This document shows positions 25,587 to 34,580 of a stretch of 64,000 nucleotides of DNA, in pieces (position 1 is the first letter of the stretch; every line of letters begins with the position of its first letter). The stretch covers positions 121,241 through 185,240 of the forward strand of contig JABCZO010000001.1 in NCBI GenBank assembly GCA_013289615.1. Direction: 5' to 3'. The notes beneath the pieces were generated by a model that worked only from the letters and a program-made list of their open reading frames with translations, was not told where the DNA came from and searched no databases. Source of the DNA: Gammaproteobacteria bacterium. GTDB lineage: Bacteria; Pseudomonadota; Gammaproteobacteria; Steroidobacterales; Steroidobacteraceae. The position numbers and the translations under genes were made by a program.

Positions 25587-26885
25587 TCACGGTGCGCACC
25601 ACGCGAGCACGGTGAGCGTAATGTCGTCGGATTGAGGTGCGGGGCCGGCGAAGACCGTGACGCTGCGGCAGATGCGTTCGACGAGCGCCGCGGCCGCTCC
25701 GTCGCCGTGCGCTTTGACCTCGGCGATAAGCCGCTCTGCGCCATAGGCCTCATCGGCCGGATTGAAAGCCTCCGTCACACCGTCGGTATAGAGTATCAGC
25801 CGGTCACCGGGCAGGAGCTGCAGCGTGTGATCCGGATACTCAACGCCCGGCATCACTCCGAGCACGAGTCCGCCCGCGCCGCCGAGGGTGTCGACCGAGC
25901 CGTCTGCGCGCCGCACATACGGCGGGTTGTGGCCGCCGTTCGCGTAACTGAGCATCCCGCTCGTCGGGTCGAGCACGCAGTAGACCACGGTCACGAACAA
26001 TGCCATCGGGTTCTGAGCGCACAGCATGTCGTTAGTCTGCGCCAGGCACGCGCCCGGCTCGGGGTAGTGTGCCGCGAGGTCGCGCAGGTTGGTGCGCGCC
26101 ACCGCCATGAAGAACGCGGCCGGCACGCCTTTGCCCGACACATCCGCCATCACCAGGCCGATGCGACCGTCCGGCAACTCGATGAAGTCGTAGAAATCCC
26201 CTCCCATCGTCGTCGCCGGGATCATTCGCGCCGCGCCGTCGCAGCCTGGCCTCACTGGAAACGATGCCGGCAGGATTGCGATCTGCAGCGCCCGGGCGAC
26301 ATCGAGCTCGGCCTTCAGCTGCGCCCGCGCCTGCTCGAGCGCAGCGTTCTTGTCAGCCAGTTCGCGCGTGCGCTCGGCGACAGTGTTCTCCAGGATGTGC
26401 GTCTGCAGTTTCAGCACCCGCAACAGACGCAGCAGGCGCAGCGCTCGCACGGCGCGCGCGTCGACGCCCGCCACGTAAAAAGGCGCGATCGAAATCAGGT
26501 CCACCAGGCCCTGGAAGCTGAAGATGAATGCTGTCTTGTTCTCGGCTGCCACCAGGCGCAGCAGATACTCGAACGAGAACACCGAGACGACGATGATCTC
26601 TTCGACGTGGAACGCGCGTTTCGCCCATGAGGGCAGCCCGGGAGTCGCCTCCAGAATAACGGATGCGACGCTCAGGACGATCAGCGTCAGTATCAGGTTC
26701 TCGAACGCGCGCCCAATCGGGCTGTCAGGCCGCAGCAGCAGCGCGCTGCGCCGTCGCAGCGCGCCCGCAGCGGTGCGCAGCGGCGCCGGCCTCGCCGCCA
26801 GTTGGAGCGTCAGATCATCTGGTATCGTAGCGTGTGCATCCGTCTGAGTTACTGGCCCCACCACCACCGTTGGAGCGGCGCGCAA
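25587..26885 (-). CDS. Voltage-sensor domain fused to SpoIIE/PP2C phosphatase
   Basis: 432 aa from TTG 26885 (no ATG available). Residues 61-160 are a Kv-type voltage sensor. S1 is at 61-80. S2 is at 94-113 with SFEYLLRL. S3 is at 119-139 with DLISIAPFY. S4 has Arg144, 147, 150, 153, 156 and Lys159, one positive charge every third residue. There is no S5-pore-S6. Instead a coiled coil (162-195, AERTRELADKNAALEQ) leads into a PP2C domain with GGDFYD (228-233), ADVSGKG (247-253), GGHNPP (317-322), YTDGVTE (366-372) and SDDITL (419-424), so all metal-binding positions are kept. Expected substrate is the phospho-STAS protein at 23374. Confidence 0.88.
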   Translation of the reverse strand: MRAAPTVVVGPVTQTDAHATIPDDLTLQLAARPAPLRTAAGALRRRSALLLRPDSPIGRAFENLILTLIVLSVASVILEATPGLPSWAKRAFHVEEIIVVSVFSFEYLLRLVAAENKTAFIFSFQGLVDLISIAPFYVAGVDARAVRALRLLRLLRVLKLQTHILENTVAERTRELADKNAALEQARAQLKAELDVARALQIAILPASFPVRPGCDGAARMIPATTMGGDFYDFIELPDGRIGLVMADVSGKGVPAAFFMAVARTNLRDLAAHYPEPGACLAQTNDMLCAQNPMALFVTVVYCVLDPTSGMLSYANGGHNPPYVRRADGSVDTLGGAGGLVLGVMPGVEYPDHTLQLLPGDRLILYTDGVTEAFNPADEAYGAERLIAEVKAHGDGAAAALVERICRSVTVFAGPAPQSDDITLTVLAWCAP

Positions 26886-26930
26886 GTCTGCCTTTTCGGC
26901 CGCGCCCGCTCGCTGACCTCACAGCATCTT

Positions 26931-26971
26931 CGGGTAAGCGGCCGCGGTTGGCAACCGCAGCCGCTTACCCG
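26931..26971. terminator. Long hairpin downstream of the 817-aa secreted protein gene
   Basis: A 41-base near-perfect inverted repeat: arms CGGGTAAGCGGC-GCGGTTG and complement, with one mismatched pair (C26942/A26959) and a tiny loop. It lies 13 bases beyond the stop at 26984 of the minus-strand gene and just before the voltage-sensor phosphatase gene. No T-tract follows, so termination efficiency is uncertain. Confidence 0.55.
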
Positions 26972-26983
26972 GGCGGTGCCGCT

Positions 26984-29437
26984 CTAGTACCCGTCTGGAT
27001 CGATATCGATATTGCCGGGGCAGACGCCCGGCGGTTTGCTTACCGGCCAGATCTCCGGCGCCGGATTGCCCTCGATGCGCGAGAAGATGGTGAAGAACAG
27101 ATTCGCCAGGCGCGAGCGGCTGCGACCGTAGGAATTCGGATCAAAGCCGGGTATGCCGTGGAAGTGGCCGGCGTGATCCGCGACGTATTCGTCGGCGCGC
27201 CAGATCTTCCTGGCGGCGCAGGTGTACTGACCCTGATCAAGAAACAGCTCGCTGCGCACGATGATCTCCTCCAGTCGCACCTTCTGCACCAGGTCGATCG
27301 GCGCCACCAGCACATCCACGAACAGATTGGCGTACTTGAACTGCGCGAAGCTCACACTATTCGGTTTAAATTCATGCGCCGTGGCTAGGCTCAGTTTCGC
27401 GCCCACCAGATCGATCGACATGCCGCTGCTGGTCGATTTGGAGGTTCCGCAGCCGTAGGTCAGCTCGGTCATGTTCGGGCTTTCCGGAATGCTGCCCTCG
27501 ACCGGCGAGCCGCTCCAGGGCGCCCAGCCGAACACCGTGGCCGGCTGGCCACCGGTGCAGAGTTCGGTGTGCCCCGGATCGAAGAACTCGTCGGCATTGG
27601 CATCGTTGTAAATCAGCAGCCCAGAAATGCCGTCGACCCCGTTCGCGATCCCCTGAATCACCGCGAACCCGGTGCCGGTGCCGGGGCCGCCCGAGCCGTA
27701 GTCGCCGCAGATGTAATCCGGAATTACGGTGTTGCCAAACGAGGGATTGAAGTGCGGGCACACCGCCGAGATCGGCAATGTCCCGGAGTTGTAATACCGA
27801 TTGCCCGGGGCTTTGGGCAGGCCCGGATTGCAGATGTGGCGCGGATCCTGCTCCACCACGCAGACGTTCTCGGTGATATTGCCCTTGGCGCCGAGTGCTT
27901 CGACTGCGGCGATCGCCGCCGGAGTCCCCATGATCTGCTGCTGGTCACCGCCGGTGAGATTGCAGCCGGTGACGCACTGTGCGCCGGTGCTGGTACCAGT
28001 AGTGCTCGCCGGGCTGTTGACTGCCAGCGCCGCGAACGGCCCGTCCGTGGTCGCCACGCTCTGGGCCGGATTCGCGCCGCCGCTAATGTCAAGCGCAAGG
28101 ATCTCGGACGAGAAGTTGGGATCTTCGTTCTGGGTGGACGCGCTGACGAAGGCGTACGAGGCGCCCGCCTGTGCACCGGTGCGCAGCGAATCGGATTGCA
28201 ATGATGAACCACCGCTCTCCGCGTCGGAGTTGGCGTTCGGCAGCAGCGTCCAGAACACCGGCTGATTGACCACTGAATAGCTCGTGACAGTGCCTACCGT
28301 CATGCTGCTCCATGTGAGCTTGAAGATGTTGCCATCCAGGTCAAGCAGCATGATGTTGGAGTCGGCTGGCCAGGCGGCCACGCTCAGTGCCTGGTCCGCA
28401 AAAGTGTCCCCCCAGCCGCCCTCGCCGGTCGGCGCTTGCGCCCAATGGGTGATGTCGCTGGAATTGAGCACGGTCAGCGGCGGATTCAGTGCTGCGGTAC
28501 CATTCAACACCGCCGCCAGGTTCGAGGCATTGTAGTCGGCCAGCACGGCGATGGGTGCGACTCGATTGTCTCCAGAGTCTCCGAACATCACCAGCACGTC
28601 GTTCGGAGTCAGCGGCGTCGTCCCGGCCACGCCCGCGGGCGCAACGGTCAGGTCGCTCACGTTACGCGGGTTGGGAAGAAAGGATTGACCCGACGCCTGG
28701 GTGATGTCGTTGTTCGAGTAGTCGCGCGGCGAGCAGCTGGTGGTGCCAGGACCGGCGACGTTGTTGTCGATCAGGACCGGGGTGCCCGAAAAGCCGCTCG
28801 GGTTGCTGGCCAATGGCACAAACGCCCAGAGTTCAACCACCGGGCCCGCGCAGTTGCTGTTGCCGCCATCCAGGCTCAGGACGTACAAGGTGCCGTTGCC
28901 ATCGATCGCCATCGCGCCCGGGCTCTCGGGACCGCCGCAACCCGAGGATTCGCTCGGACCGCTGGGAGGCACCGCCACCGCGCTCGCCCTCACAACCTCG
29001 GATTCTGATTGGATGCACGAGCTCCAGATTGTCACGGCACTGGGGGTACCGTTAGCGGTCGTGCCGTAGAAATTCGGGCCGAAAAAGCGGTAGATCGAAC
29101 CGCTGGAGCCGGCGATCAGATCGACGGTTGCGCCCGTCTGGCTGCTTGGGGTGTAGACCAGGGCGTTGTTGGTGAAACCGTAATAGTTCAACGGATTGAT
29201 CGGCAGCGCATTCAGGGTCAGCGAGGGCGGCAATCCGGTATGCGGCATGACCGTGACGCCGTAGATGATAGTGGGGTCGCTATAAGCTCCGCTGTCGGAG
29301 TTGTAGGTACTATTGTAGGAAAGCGAGGCTGCCATCTGTATCGACTGCGCCTGGACCGCGACGCTGCCGCACAATGCGATCAGCGCGCACGCGAGCCGCG
29401 CGATCGACGATCCGATGCCGGATGAAAATGAACTCAT
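26984..29437 (-). CDS. Large secreted protein of unknown function
   Basis: 817 aa with an N-terminal signal peptide ending near VQAQ. The mature protein is Ser/Gly/Asn/Thr-rich with many short strands and several cysteines (e.g. SSGCGGPESPG, TSCSPRDYSNND). The middle contains propeller-like segments (PGAMAIDGNGTLYVLSLDGG, DSNIMLLDLDGNIFKL). The last 120 residues include a more soluble, charged part (VQKVRLEEIIVRSELFLDQG). I recognise no domain. It probably forms a beta-propeller or beta-helix outside the cytoplasm. No motif points to an enzyme. Confidence 0.7.
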   Translation of the reverse strand: MSSFSSGIGSSIARLACALIALCGSVAVQAQSIQMAASLSYNSTYNSDSGAYSDPTIIYGVTVMPHTGLPPSLTLNALPINPLNYYGFTNNALVYTPSSQTGATVDLIAGSSGSIYRFFGPNFYGTTANGTPSAVTIWSSCIQSESEVVRASAVAVPPSGPSESSGCGGPESPGAMAIDGNGTLYVLSLDGGNSNCAGPVVELWAFVPLASNPSGFSGTPVLIDNNVAGPGTTSCSPRDYSNNDITQASGQSFLPNPRNVSDLTVAPAGVAGTTPLTPNDVLVMFGDSGDNRVAPIAVLADYNASNLAAVLNGTAALNPPLTVLNSSDITHWAQAPTGEGGWGDTFADQALSVAAWPADSNIMLLDLDGNIFKLTWSSMTVGTVTSYSVVNQPVFWTLLPNANSDAESGGSSLQSDSLRTGAQAGASYAFVSASTQNEDPNFSSEILALDISGGANPAQSVATTDGPFAALAVNSPASTTGTSTGAQCVTGCNLTGGDQQQIMGTPAAIAAVEALGAKGNITENVCVVEQDPRHICNPGLPKAPGNRYYNSGTLPISAVCPHFNPSFGNTVIPDYICGDYGSGGPGTGTGFAVIQGIANGVDGISGLLIYNDANADEFFDPGHTELCTGGQPATVFGWAPWSGSPVEGSIPESPNMTELTYGCGTSKSTSSGMSIDLVGAKLSLATAHEFKPNSVSFAQFKYANLFVDVLVAPIDLVQKVRLEEIIVRSELFLDQGQYTCAARKIWRADEYVADHAGHFHGIPGFDPNSYGRSRSRLANLFFTIFSRIEGNPAPEIWPVSKPPGVCPGNIDIDPDGY

Positions 29438-29577
29438 GAAGCGCTCCCTGTCTCTGCCGTTGTTCTGGATGGGCCACCGACGCCTGCGTCGTGGCCGTCC
29501 GCCGCTTTTGCCTCGAGCCTATCACGGAAACGCTGCCCGCTCTGTGACAACCGAAGCGAGCGCCCCCGCAGGATGCT

Positions 29578-31833
29578 TTATGGTAAAACCGGGCCGCCCG
29601 CCGCCGCCGGCTGCACCGTGACGATCGCAGCGGCGCTGCCGCGGCCAGCCTGCGCGCGCGCCTCGCGCCGGTGCAGCTGCGCCAGGTAGTGCTCGCCGAG
29701 ACTGCGATAGGCGGTCGGAGCATCCGGATCCTTGTTGAGAATGCCGAGCCCGTGCCGGAGCAGAGACTCGGCGTCAGCGTAGTGGCCGAGACCTGCGAGC
29801 GCGGCCCCTTCGGCGCATTCGCCGACCGCGGTTTTCCAGTGCGTCGGCGACAGCGCGCTGCTGAAGATCGCCACCGCGTCGCGCGCCGAGGCAAGCGCCT
29901 CCGGATTCTGGCCGCGCGCCAGCTGCAGAATCGCCAGGTGATCGAGGCTGCCGGCGACATCCGGGTGCTGTTCGCCGAACAGGCGGCGGCGCATCGCGAG
30001 CGCATCCTGCAGATCCTGCTCGGCTTCCGGGTACTGCCCCGCTTCAGTGAGCCAAAAACCGATGCGATTTTCGATGCGCGCGACTTCAGGGTGATCGCCG
30101 GCGAACAACTTATGATACACCTGCAGCGATTCGCGCTCGGTGGCAACCGCGCCCTGCCGGTCGCCGCGATCGTATTGCACGAAGGCGATGTTATTGAGTG
30201 TGTTAGCCACGTCCGGGTGCACGTCGCCGAGCGTGCGGCGCTGCATCGCGAGTGCCTCGCGATACCGAGCCTCGGCGCCCGCCAGATCACCCTTGTTCTG
30301 CAGCACCCGCGCGAGATTTTCCAGCGTGAGCGCGATCTCCGGGTGATTCTCGCCGAGCAAGCGATGCTTCATCGCGATGGCCTCGACGTACAGCTTCTCG
30401 GCCTCGTCGTAGTTGCCGCTTTCGTAGAGCAGCACTCCTAGATCGTTGATGGTTTCGGCCAGACCCGGATCAGGCTGCGAACCGTTGAGCTGGCGCTGCA
30501 TATCCAGGGCCTGCCGCATCACCGGGATGGCCTCCTTCGGATTGCCGCTCTCGTCGATCACCTTGGCGAGATCCTGCAGCGTGCGCGCGACGTCCGCATG
30601 CGCCGGCCCGAGCGCCTGACGCTGCAGCGCGAGCGCCTTGCGAAAGCTCTGCTCGGCGTCGGCATAGCGGCCCTGGCGCTCCAGCACCTCGCCGAGGCCG
30701 TGCACCGTCCTGGCGAGCGCTGCGCGGTTCTGCGGCGTATCCGGCAGTGTCGACTCGCGGGCAATCGCCTCGCGATAGCTCTTCTCGCCGGCGTCGAAAT
30801 TCGCCTGCAAGGTCTGCAACTCGCCCAGGTGGGTCAGTGAAGCACTCAGTGGCGTCGGATCGGGGGCGGCGACCTGGCGCCGCTGCTCGACGGCCCGATC
30901 GAGCAACGGTCGGGCCTCCTTATATAGCCCTAGCCCCATGTACACCGTGCCCACCGTGTCCATCAGCGTCGCCTGGATCGCCGGCTGGTGCGCGAGTTCA
31001 CTGTCGATCCGATGCGCACCTTTATCGAGCATTTCCCGCGCCGTGACGCTGTTACCGCGCGCCTCGCTCGGATCGGAGATGCGAAACAGATCCACGAGAA
31101 AATTGGTGGTCTGCTTGGCCGTCTCGGATTCCGCCTCCGCGCGCGCCGTCTGTCTCTGGGCCGCGGCGCGCTGAATCAGGGCGTATCCAGCCAGGCCGCT
31201 CGTCACCACCATGCCGGCGAGTGCCGCACAGGTGAGGGCGAACAGACGCCGGTTGCGCCGCTGTTGCTCGCGGCGTCGGAGCGCGTCGTAGCCGACGCCG
31301 AGCACGCCGGCAATGAGCTTTAGCTTCGCCGCCTGCTTGCCGTCCTTGCCCGGGCGCGCGTCGGCCGCGATCGGCTCGGTGCGGGCATCGCTCAGTTGAC
31401 CGTCCGCGCCGATCCGAAAACGCAGCGCGGGCGGAAAGCATTCCTGCTCGGCCTGGCCAGGCTGGTCGGTAGCATTCGGCTCGCCAGCGACGATCAGGCA
31501 AAAGATCCGATCCTCGCGGCCGAGCCGCTTGAAGGAGATGATTTCCTCATTCACCCAGCGCGATTTCGCCGCCTGCGGGGAGCAGATCACGATCTGGCAG
31601 CCGGACTGCTGCAGCGCATCGTTGATGACTGTCCCCAGATCGGTCGCGCTTGCCAGTTCCTCGCGATCCCGGAATATCGGTGCCAAGCGCCTGGGAACCG
31701 GACCGCGGGCGGTGCTGGTGCCGATCAGAATCTTAGGCGGCCGGTACGACTCGAGACCCCTGTGCAGCCACTCCGCCCACTTCGCGTCGCGATGGCTATA
31801 GCTGAGAAACGCTCGATATTTTGGCTGATCCAC
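29578..31833 (-). CDS. TIR domain - transmembrane - TPR protein
   Basis: 751 aa from GTG 31833. Residues 5-115 are a TIR domain: RAFLSYSHRDAKWAEWL, IFRDREEL, and SRWVNEEI, whose Glu matches the catalytic position of TIR NADases. One membrane helix (197-219) is followed by a short coiled coil and, from about residue 270, at least eight tetratricopeptide repeats (e.g. YADAEQSFRKALALQRQALG, DLAGAEARYREALAMQRR). It could be a signalling NADase or a scaffold that senses protein partners through the TPRs. No adjacent recognisable defence gene supports an antiphage role. Confidence 0.88.
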   Translation of the reverse strand: MDQPKYRAFLSYSHRDAKWAEWLHRGLESYRPPKILIGTSTARGPVPRRLAPIFRDREELASATDLGTVINDALQQSGCQIVICSPQAAKSRWVNEEIISFKRLGREDRIFCLIVAGEPNATDQPGQAEQECFPPALRFRIGADGQLSDARTEPIAADARPGKDGKQAAKLKLIAGVLGVGYDALRRREQQRRNRRLFALTCAALAGMVVTSGLAGYALIQRAAAQRQTARAEAESETAKQTTNFLVDLFRISDPSEARGNSVTAREMLDKGAHRIDSELAHQPAIQATLMDTVGTVYMGLGLYKEARPLLDRAVEQRRQVAAPDPTPLSASLTHLGELQTLQANFDAGEKSYREAIARESTLPDTPQNRAALARTVHGLGEVLERQGRYADAEQSFRKALALQRQALGPAHADVARTLQDLAKVIDESGNPKEAIPVMRQALDMQRQLNGSQPDPGLAETINDLGVLLYESGNYDEAEKLYVEAIAMKHRLLGENHPEIALTLENLARVLQNKGDLAGAEARYREALAMQRRTLGDVHPDVANTLNNIAFVQYDRGDRQGAVATERESLQVYHKLFAGDHPEVARIENRIGFWLTEAGQYPEAEQDLQDALAMRRRLFGEQHPDVAGSLDHLAILQLARGQNPEALASARDAVAIFSSALSPTHWKTAVGECAEGAALAGLGHYADAESLLRHGLGILNKDPDAPTAYRSLGEHYLAQLHRREARAQAGRGSAAAIVTVQPAAAGGPVLP

Positions 31834-32253
31834 GCGAGCTTTCCCCTGTGCGCGGGCCAGCCGACCGCGTGCGGACTGCGGCTGACCGCGGATTGCTCAG
31901 CGTCAAATGTAGTCCCAATCGCGTGACAGGTCCAAATTTCAATGGCTTGTCAGCGTCTCGCCGCCTGCTGTCGACCGTTTCGTGCCCGTATGCTGTCGTG
32001 TTTGGGCCGCTATGCTTGCGAGGAACCGGGACGAGGTTGATGATGGGTCGAGCCGATGACCTCTGCGGCCATCTGCCGGCCTGATCGTGAAACTATGAAC
32101 GATAAGCACAGGCGAGCCCTCAACAAAGCGGCTGCGAGCTCCTCAACGCCTGCGGACCTCTCGATCCTCCAAGCAGCGTGAACCCGGCGGCGCAGGACCA
32201 GATCAGAGCTTTTCTGGCAGACAATGCCAGATCCGTAGCGTGAGTGGCAGAGT
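31834..32253. other. Intergenic region between divergent genes
   Basis: About 420 bases between the TIR-TPR gene and the small exported protein gene. It should hold both promoters. Only short, motif-free frames are present and I see no repeat or RNA structure I can support. Confidence 0.5.
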
Positions 32254-32706
32254 GTGAACACGACATCGGCGGCGCGTAGCGTGACAAGATCTCTCCTGGG
32301 CACGCTGCTTTGCGTCTTGATCGCTTACTCCAGCGAAATGCGAGCCGGGGAGAAATCGAAAGAATTTGACGGTGACTGGGACACGATCCTCTCGTGTCCG
32401 AACTTCGACGGCGCACTTGGTTACTCTTTTGAGTTTCCTTCGCTCATCAAGGAGGGCGTCCTGCACGGCGAAAAAGGTGTGAAGGGCGAGCCCGGGTGGC
32501 TACAGCTGGATGGCGCGATCCCGCCTGACGGCCGCGCCAACATTTATGCGAATGGACGAGTCGGTGCGTCAGAGGCTGCCGTGGGACACCGCCCTCCCGG
32601 TACACAGTACGGCTACCACGTCGAAGTTGAGTTCACCGAGACGTCCGGCAAAGGCCGCCGAGTTGAAGGGCGGCCTTGCACTGTGACCTTCACCAGGAAG
32701 CCGTGA
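32254..32706 (+). CDS. Small exported protein of unknown function
   Basis: 150 aa from GTG 32254 (GTG 32281 also possible), with a signal peptide (RSLLGTLLCVLIAYSS). The mature domain starts FDGDWDTILSCPNFDGALGY and ends with CTVTFTRKP, with two cysteines that could pair. The pattern of short strands (GEPGWLQLDGAIPPDGRA, YGYHVEVEFTE) suggests a small lipocalin-like or beta-sandwich domain. I have seen similar 'DGxWDxxLxC' domains in secreted bacterial proteins but cannot name the family with confidence. Confidence 0.6.
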   Translation: MNTTSAARSVTRSLLGTLLCVLIAYSSEMRAGEKSKEFDGDWDTILSCPNFDGALGYSFEFPSLIKEGVLHGEKGVKGEPGWLQLDGAIPPDGRANIYANGRVGASEAAVGHRPPGTQYGYHVEVEFTETSGKGRRVEGRPCTVTFTRKP

Positions 32707-32773
32707 CAGGGCGGTTGGCATGGCGACCAGCCGCGATCGCCACAGCGTGGGCCGACAGCTCACGCGCACCAAA

Positions 32774-34426
32774 TTACTCCGGCCGCAACGAGGCCGGCTC
32801 GCAAATCTCCAAGAGCTTCTGTCGCGCCAGGTTGAGCAGATCCTGAGCTGAGATAGAGACGCTCGTGCCGCCGGTCTCCACCACCTGCGCCGGTGCATGG
32901 ACATGCATCGCTGCATATAAGAAGTCCGGCGCATAGATTTGCAGGTAATTGAGGGGAGTGGCACCGGGGGTTCCACCAAAGGAGGAGGCGACGGCCGTTC
33001 CGTCGAAGTAGATCTTCAGCACGTTGTATTCGGCCTGCTCCGGCGAGATCAAGTCCTTCTTGGGAACGTCTCTGAGTACGCTGAAGCTCGCCAGATCCGC
33101 CCGCGTGACCCCGGGGGCGAGGCAAGCCTGCGGGATGCATGCGGCGGGAATGCACGGTTGTGTGGTGCAGGTGGACGGAATGCTGCACGCCGGCGGCCTG
33201 TCAGTCGGCCTGGGGGGAAACTTGCTGGTGCATCCTTCGGTCAAGGTGAAATTTGTAAAGGACGAGTTGAACTGGGCCCCACCGAGGACCTGAGCTGCCG
33301 GCGCCCTGAACTGCGCCGTACTCCGCGACACCAGTTTGATACCGTCTACACCCAGATTAAAGCGCCCCAGGCTTACGCGCGAGGCTTCCATCCCGTCCTC
33401 CTGCGCTGCTTTCGCGTTGGCCCCGCCCACAGCGGGTTTGCCGAAGTAGGACAGAATCGTCGTCTCGGCGGCACAATCCATGGTGGGATGGGGACAGGCC
33501 GCGGTGAAATCGCTAGGAACCGTGAATCCCCTGGCAGCCAGATTGGGAAGGCCGGCGCCGGTCGTGGCAACCAGGGTCACGCCGCTGAAAATCTGCCCGT
33601 ACATATCGATTGCCGCCTTCCACTCATCGATGAACGCCTGATCCGACCTCTGGTAGGCTGGCCTGCCGGGAAAGTGGAGCGCAAGCAGCCTAAGCCACAT
33701 GGCGTTCGGCAGGAGGCCCCCGAACTGCTGTTGCGCAGGCGTGTTTGCGTTATCGGGCAGGATCATCTCCTCTGACGAGGCAGTGGGTCCCGCGACGGAG
33801 ATGGAGACGAACGCCGGGTTTGACTGGTACCGGGCGGCGAGCGCGACCAGGAAGTTGCGCCAAGCGCTTTTATACAAGGGATTCCACGGCATCGGTAGTT
33901 CCCTGACGCCCCGCCCTTCCACGAATCCGGCAAAGGTCGCCTTTCCGCACGTCCTGGGAGGCGTCTGAACCGGGGTTCGAAACAGCCCGTCACAACTGGG
34001 AATCTGAGCCAATAGCCATTGCGGCGTCTGAAAGCCCGGCAGGGGAACCAGCTGGACCGTCTTCGGCGCTGTTGTTGGATTTCGGACGTTCTGCGCGGAA
34101 GCCTGGTTGAAAGCGTCATCCAGATATGTCCAGTCGTATGGATTCGCGGCAGCCGGAGGATTGGGATTGAGAGCTTCCCAGTTCACCCACAGCGCCAGCC
34201 CCGAGACCGCCGGGTTGCCCAGGAGATCCTGGTAGAGATTGACGAAATACGCTTTCAACTCGGCGGGCGTGATCGAGGGATTCGCAGCCTGCTGCTTGTT
34301 GATGTTTTCCTCGATATTGACCACGGCATAGATGCCCTGCGGCCTACGTGGGGCAGGCTGCGCCATCAGAGGCGGCGCCAGCGCTAGAAGACTCAGTACC
34401 AGCCGGCGCCTTGCCCAGCAGCCCAT
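32774..34426 (-). CDS. Secreted protein with glycosidase-like TIM-barrel features
   Basis: 550 aa with a signal peptide (RRLVLSLLALAPPLMA). The order of segments resembles a beta/alpha barrel: AVSGLALWVNWEALNP (strand with Asn-Trp-Glu), then a DWTYLDDAF helix, VQLVPLPGFQTPQWLL, FLVALAARYQSNPAFVSISVAGPTASSEEM, and a DEWKAAIDMYGQIF helix. This is the way GH42/GH5-like barrels read. The catalytic pair cannot be assigned. A Cys/Pro-rich insert (PSTCTTQPCIPAACIPQACL) near residue 420 is striking. Function unknown. Confidence 0.65.
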   Translation of the reverse strand: MGCWARRRLVLSLLALAPPLMAQPAPRRPQGIYAVVNIEENINKQQAANPSITPAELKAYFVNLYQDLLGNPAVSGLALWVNWEALNPNPPAAANPYDWTYLDDAFNQASAQNVRNPTTAPKTVQLVPLPGFQTPQWLLAQIPSCDGLFRTPVQTPPRTCGKATFAGFVEGRGVRELPMPWNPLYKSAWRNFLVALAARYQSNPAFVSISVAGPTASSEEMILPDNANTPAQQQFGGLLPNAMWLRLLALHFPGRPAYQRSDQAFIDEWKAAIDMYGQIFSGVTLVATTGAGLPNLAARGFTVPSDFTAACPHPTMDCAAETTILSYFGKPAVGGANAKAAQEDGMEASRVSLGRFNLGVDGIKLVSRSTAQFRAPAAQVLGGAQFNSSFTNFTLTEGCTSKFPPRPTDRPPACSIPSTCTTQPCIPAACIPQACLAPGVTRADLASFSVLRDVPKKDLISPEQAEYNVLKIYFDGTAVASSFGGTPGATPLNYLQIYAPDFLYAAMHVHAPAQVVETGGTSVSISAQDLLNLARQKLLEICEPASLRPE

Positions 34427-34580
34427 GGTGCTCCTCCCCCGGCTGAGCTCTCAATTATTCTCGACAAGTGGCACGCGCCGCTTCTGCCGCTTTGAGACTT
34501 CCGCGACCTCAGAGCCCGAGTGACTGTCGCATGATCCACGTGCGAGAATCTGCAGATCCTCCCACCTGGACGGTGCAATC

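Noticed and set aside
25537..25753. ATG starts of the SLOG-like gene overlapping the phosphatase gene
   Set aside because: The extra residues are low-complexity Arg/Ser/Pro and mirror the phosphatase frame. TTG 25537 gives a normal N-terminus, though this remains the least certain start in the module.
25632..26630. 332-aa plus-strand frame
   Set aside because: Antisense of the voltage-sensor phosphatase. Arg/His-rich with no motif.
29310..30290. 326-aa minus-strand frame in another phase of the TPR gene
   Set aside because: Arg/Ser/Ala-rich shadow. The TPR frame continues through the region with regular repeats.
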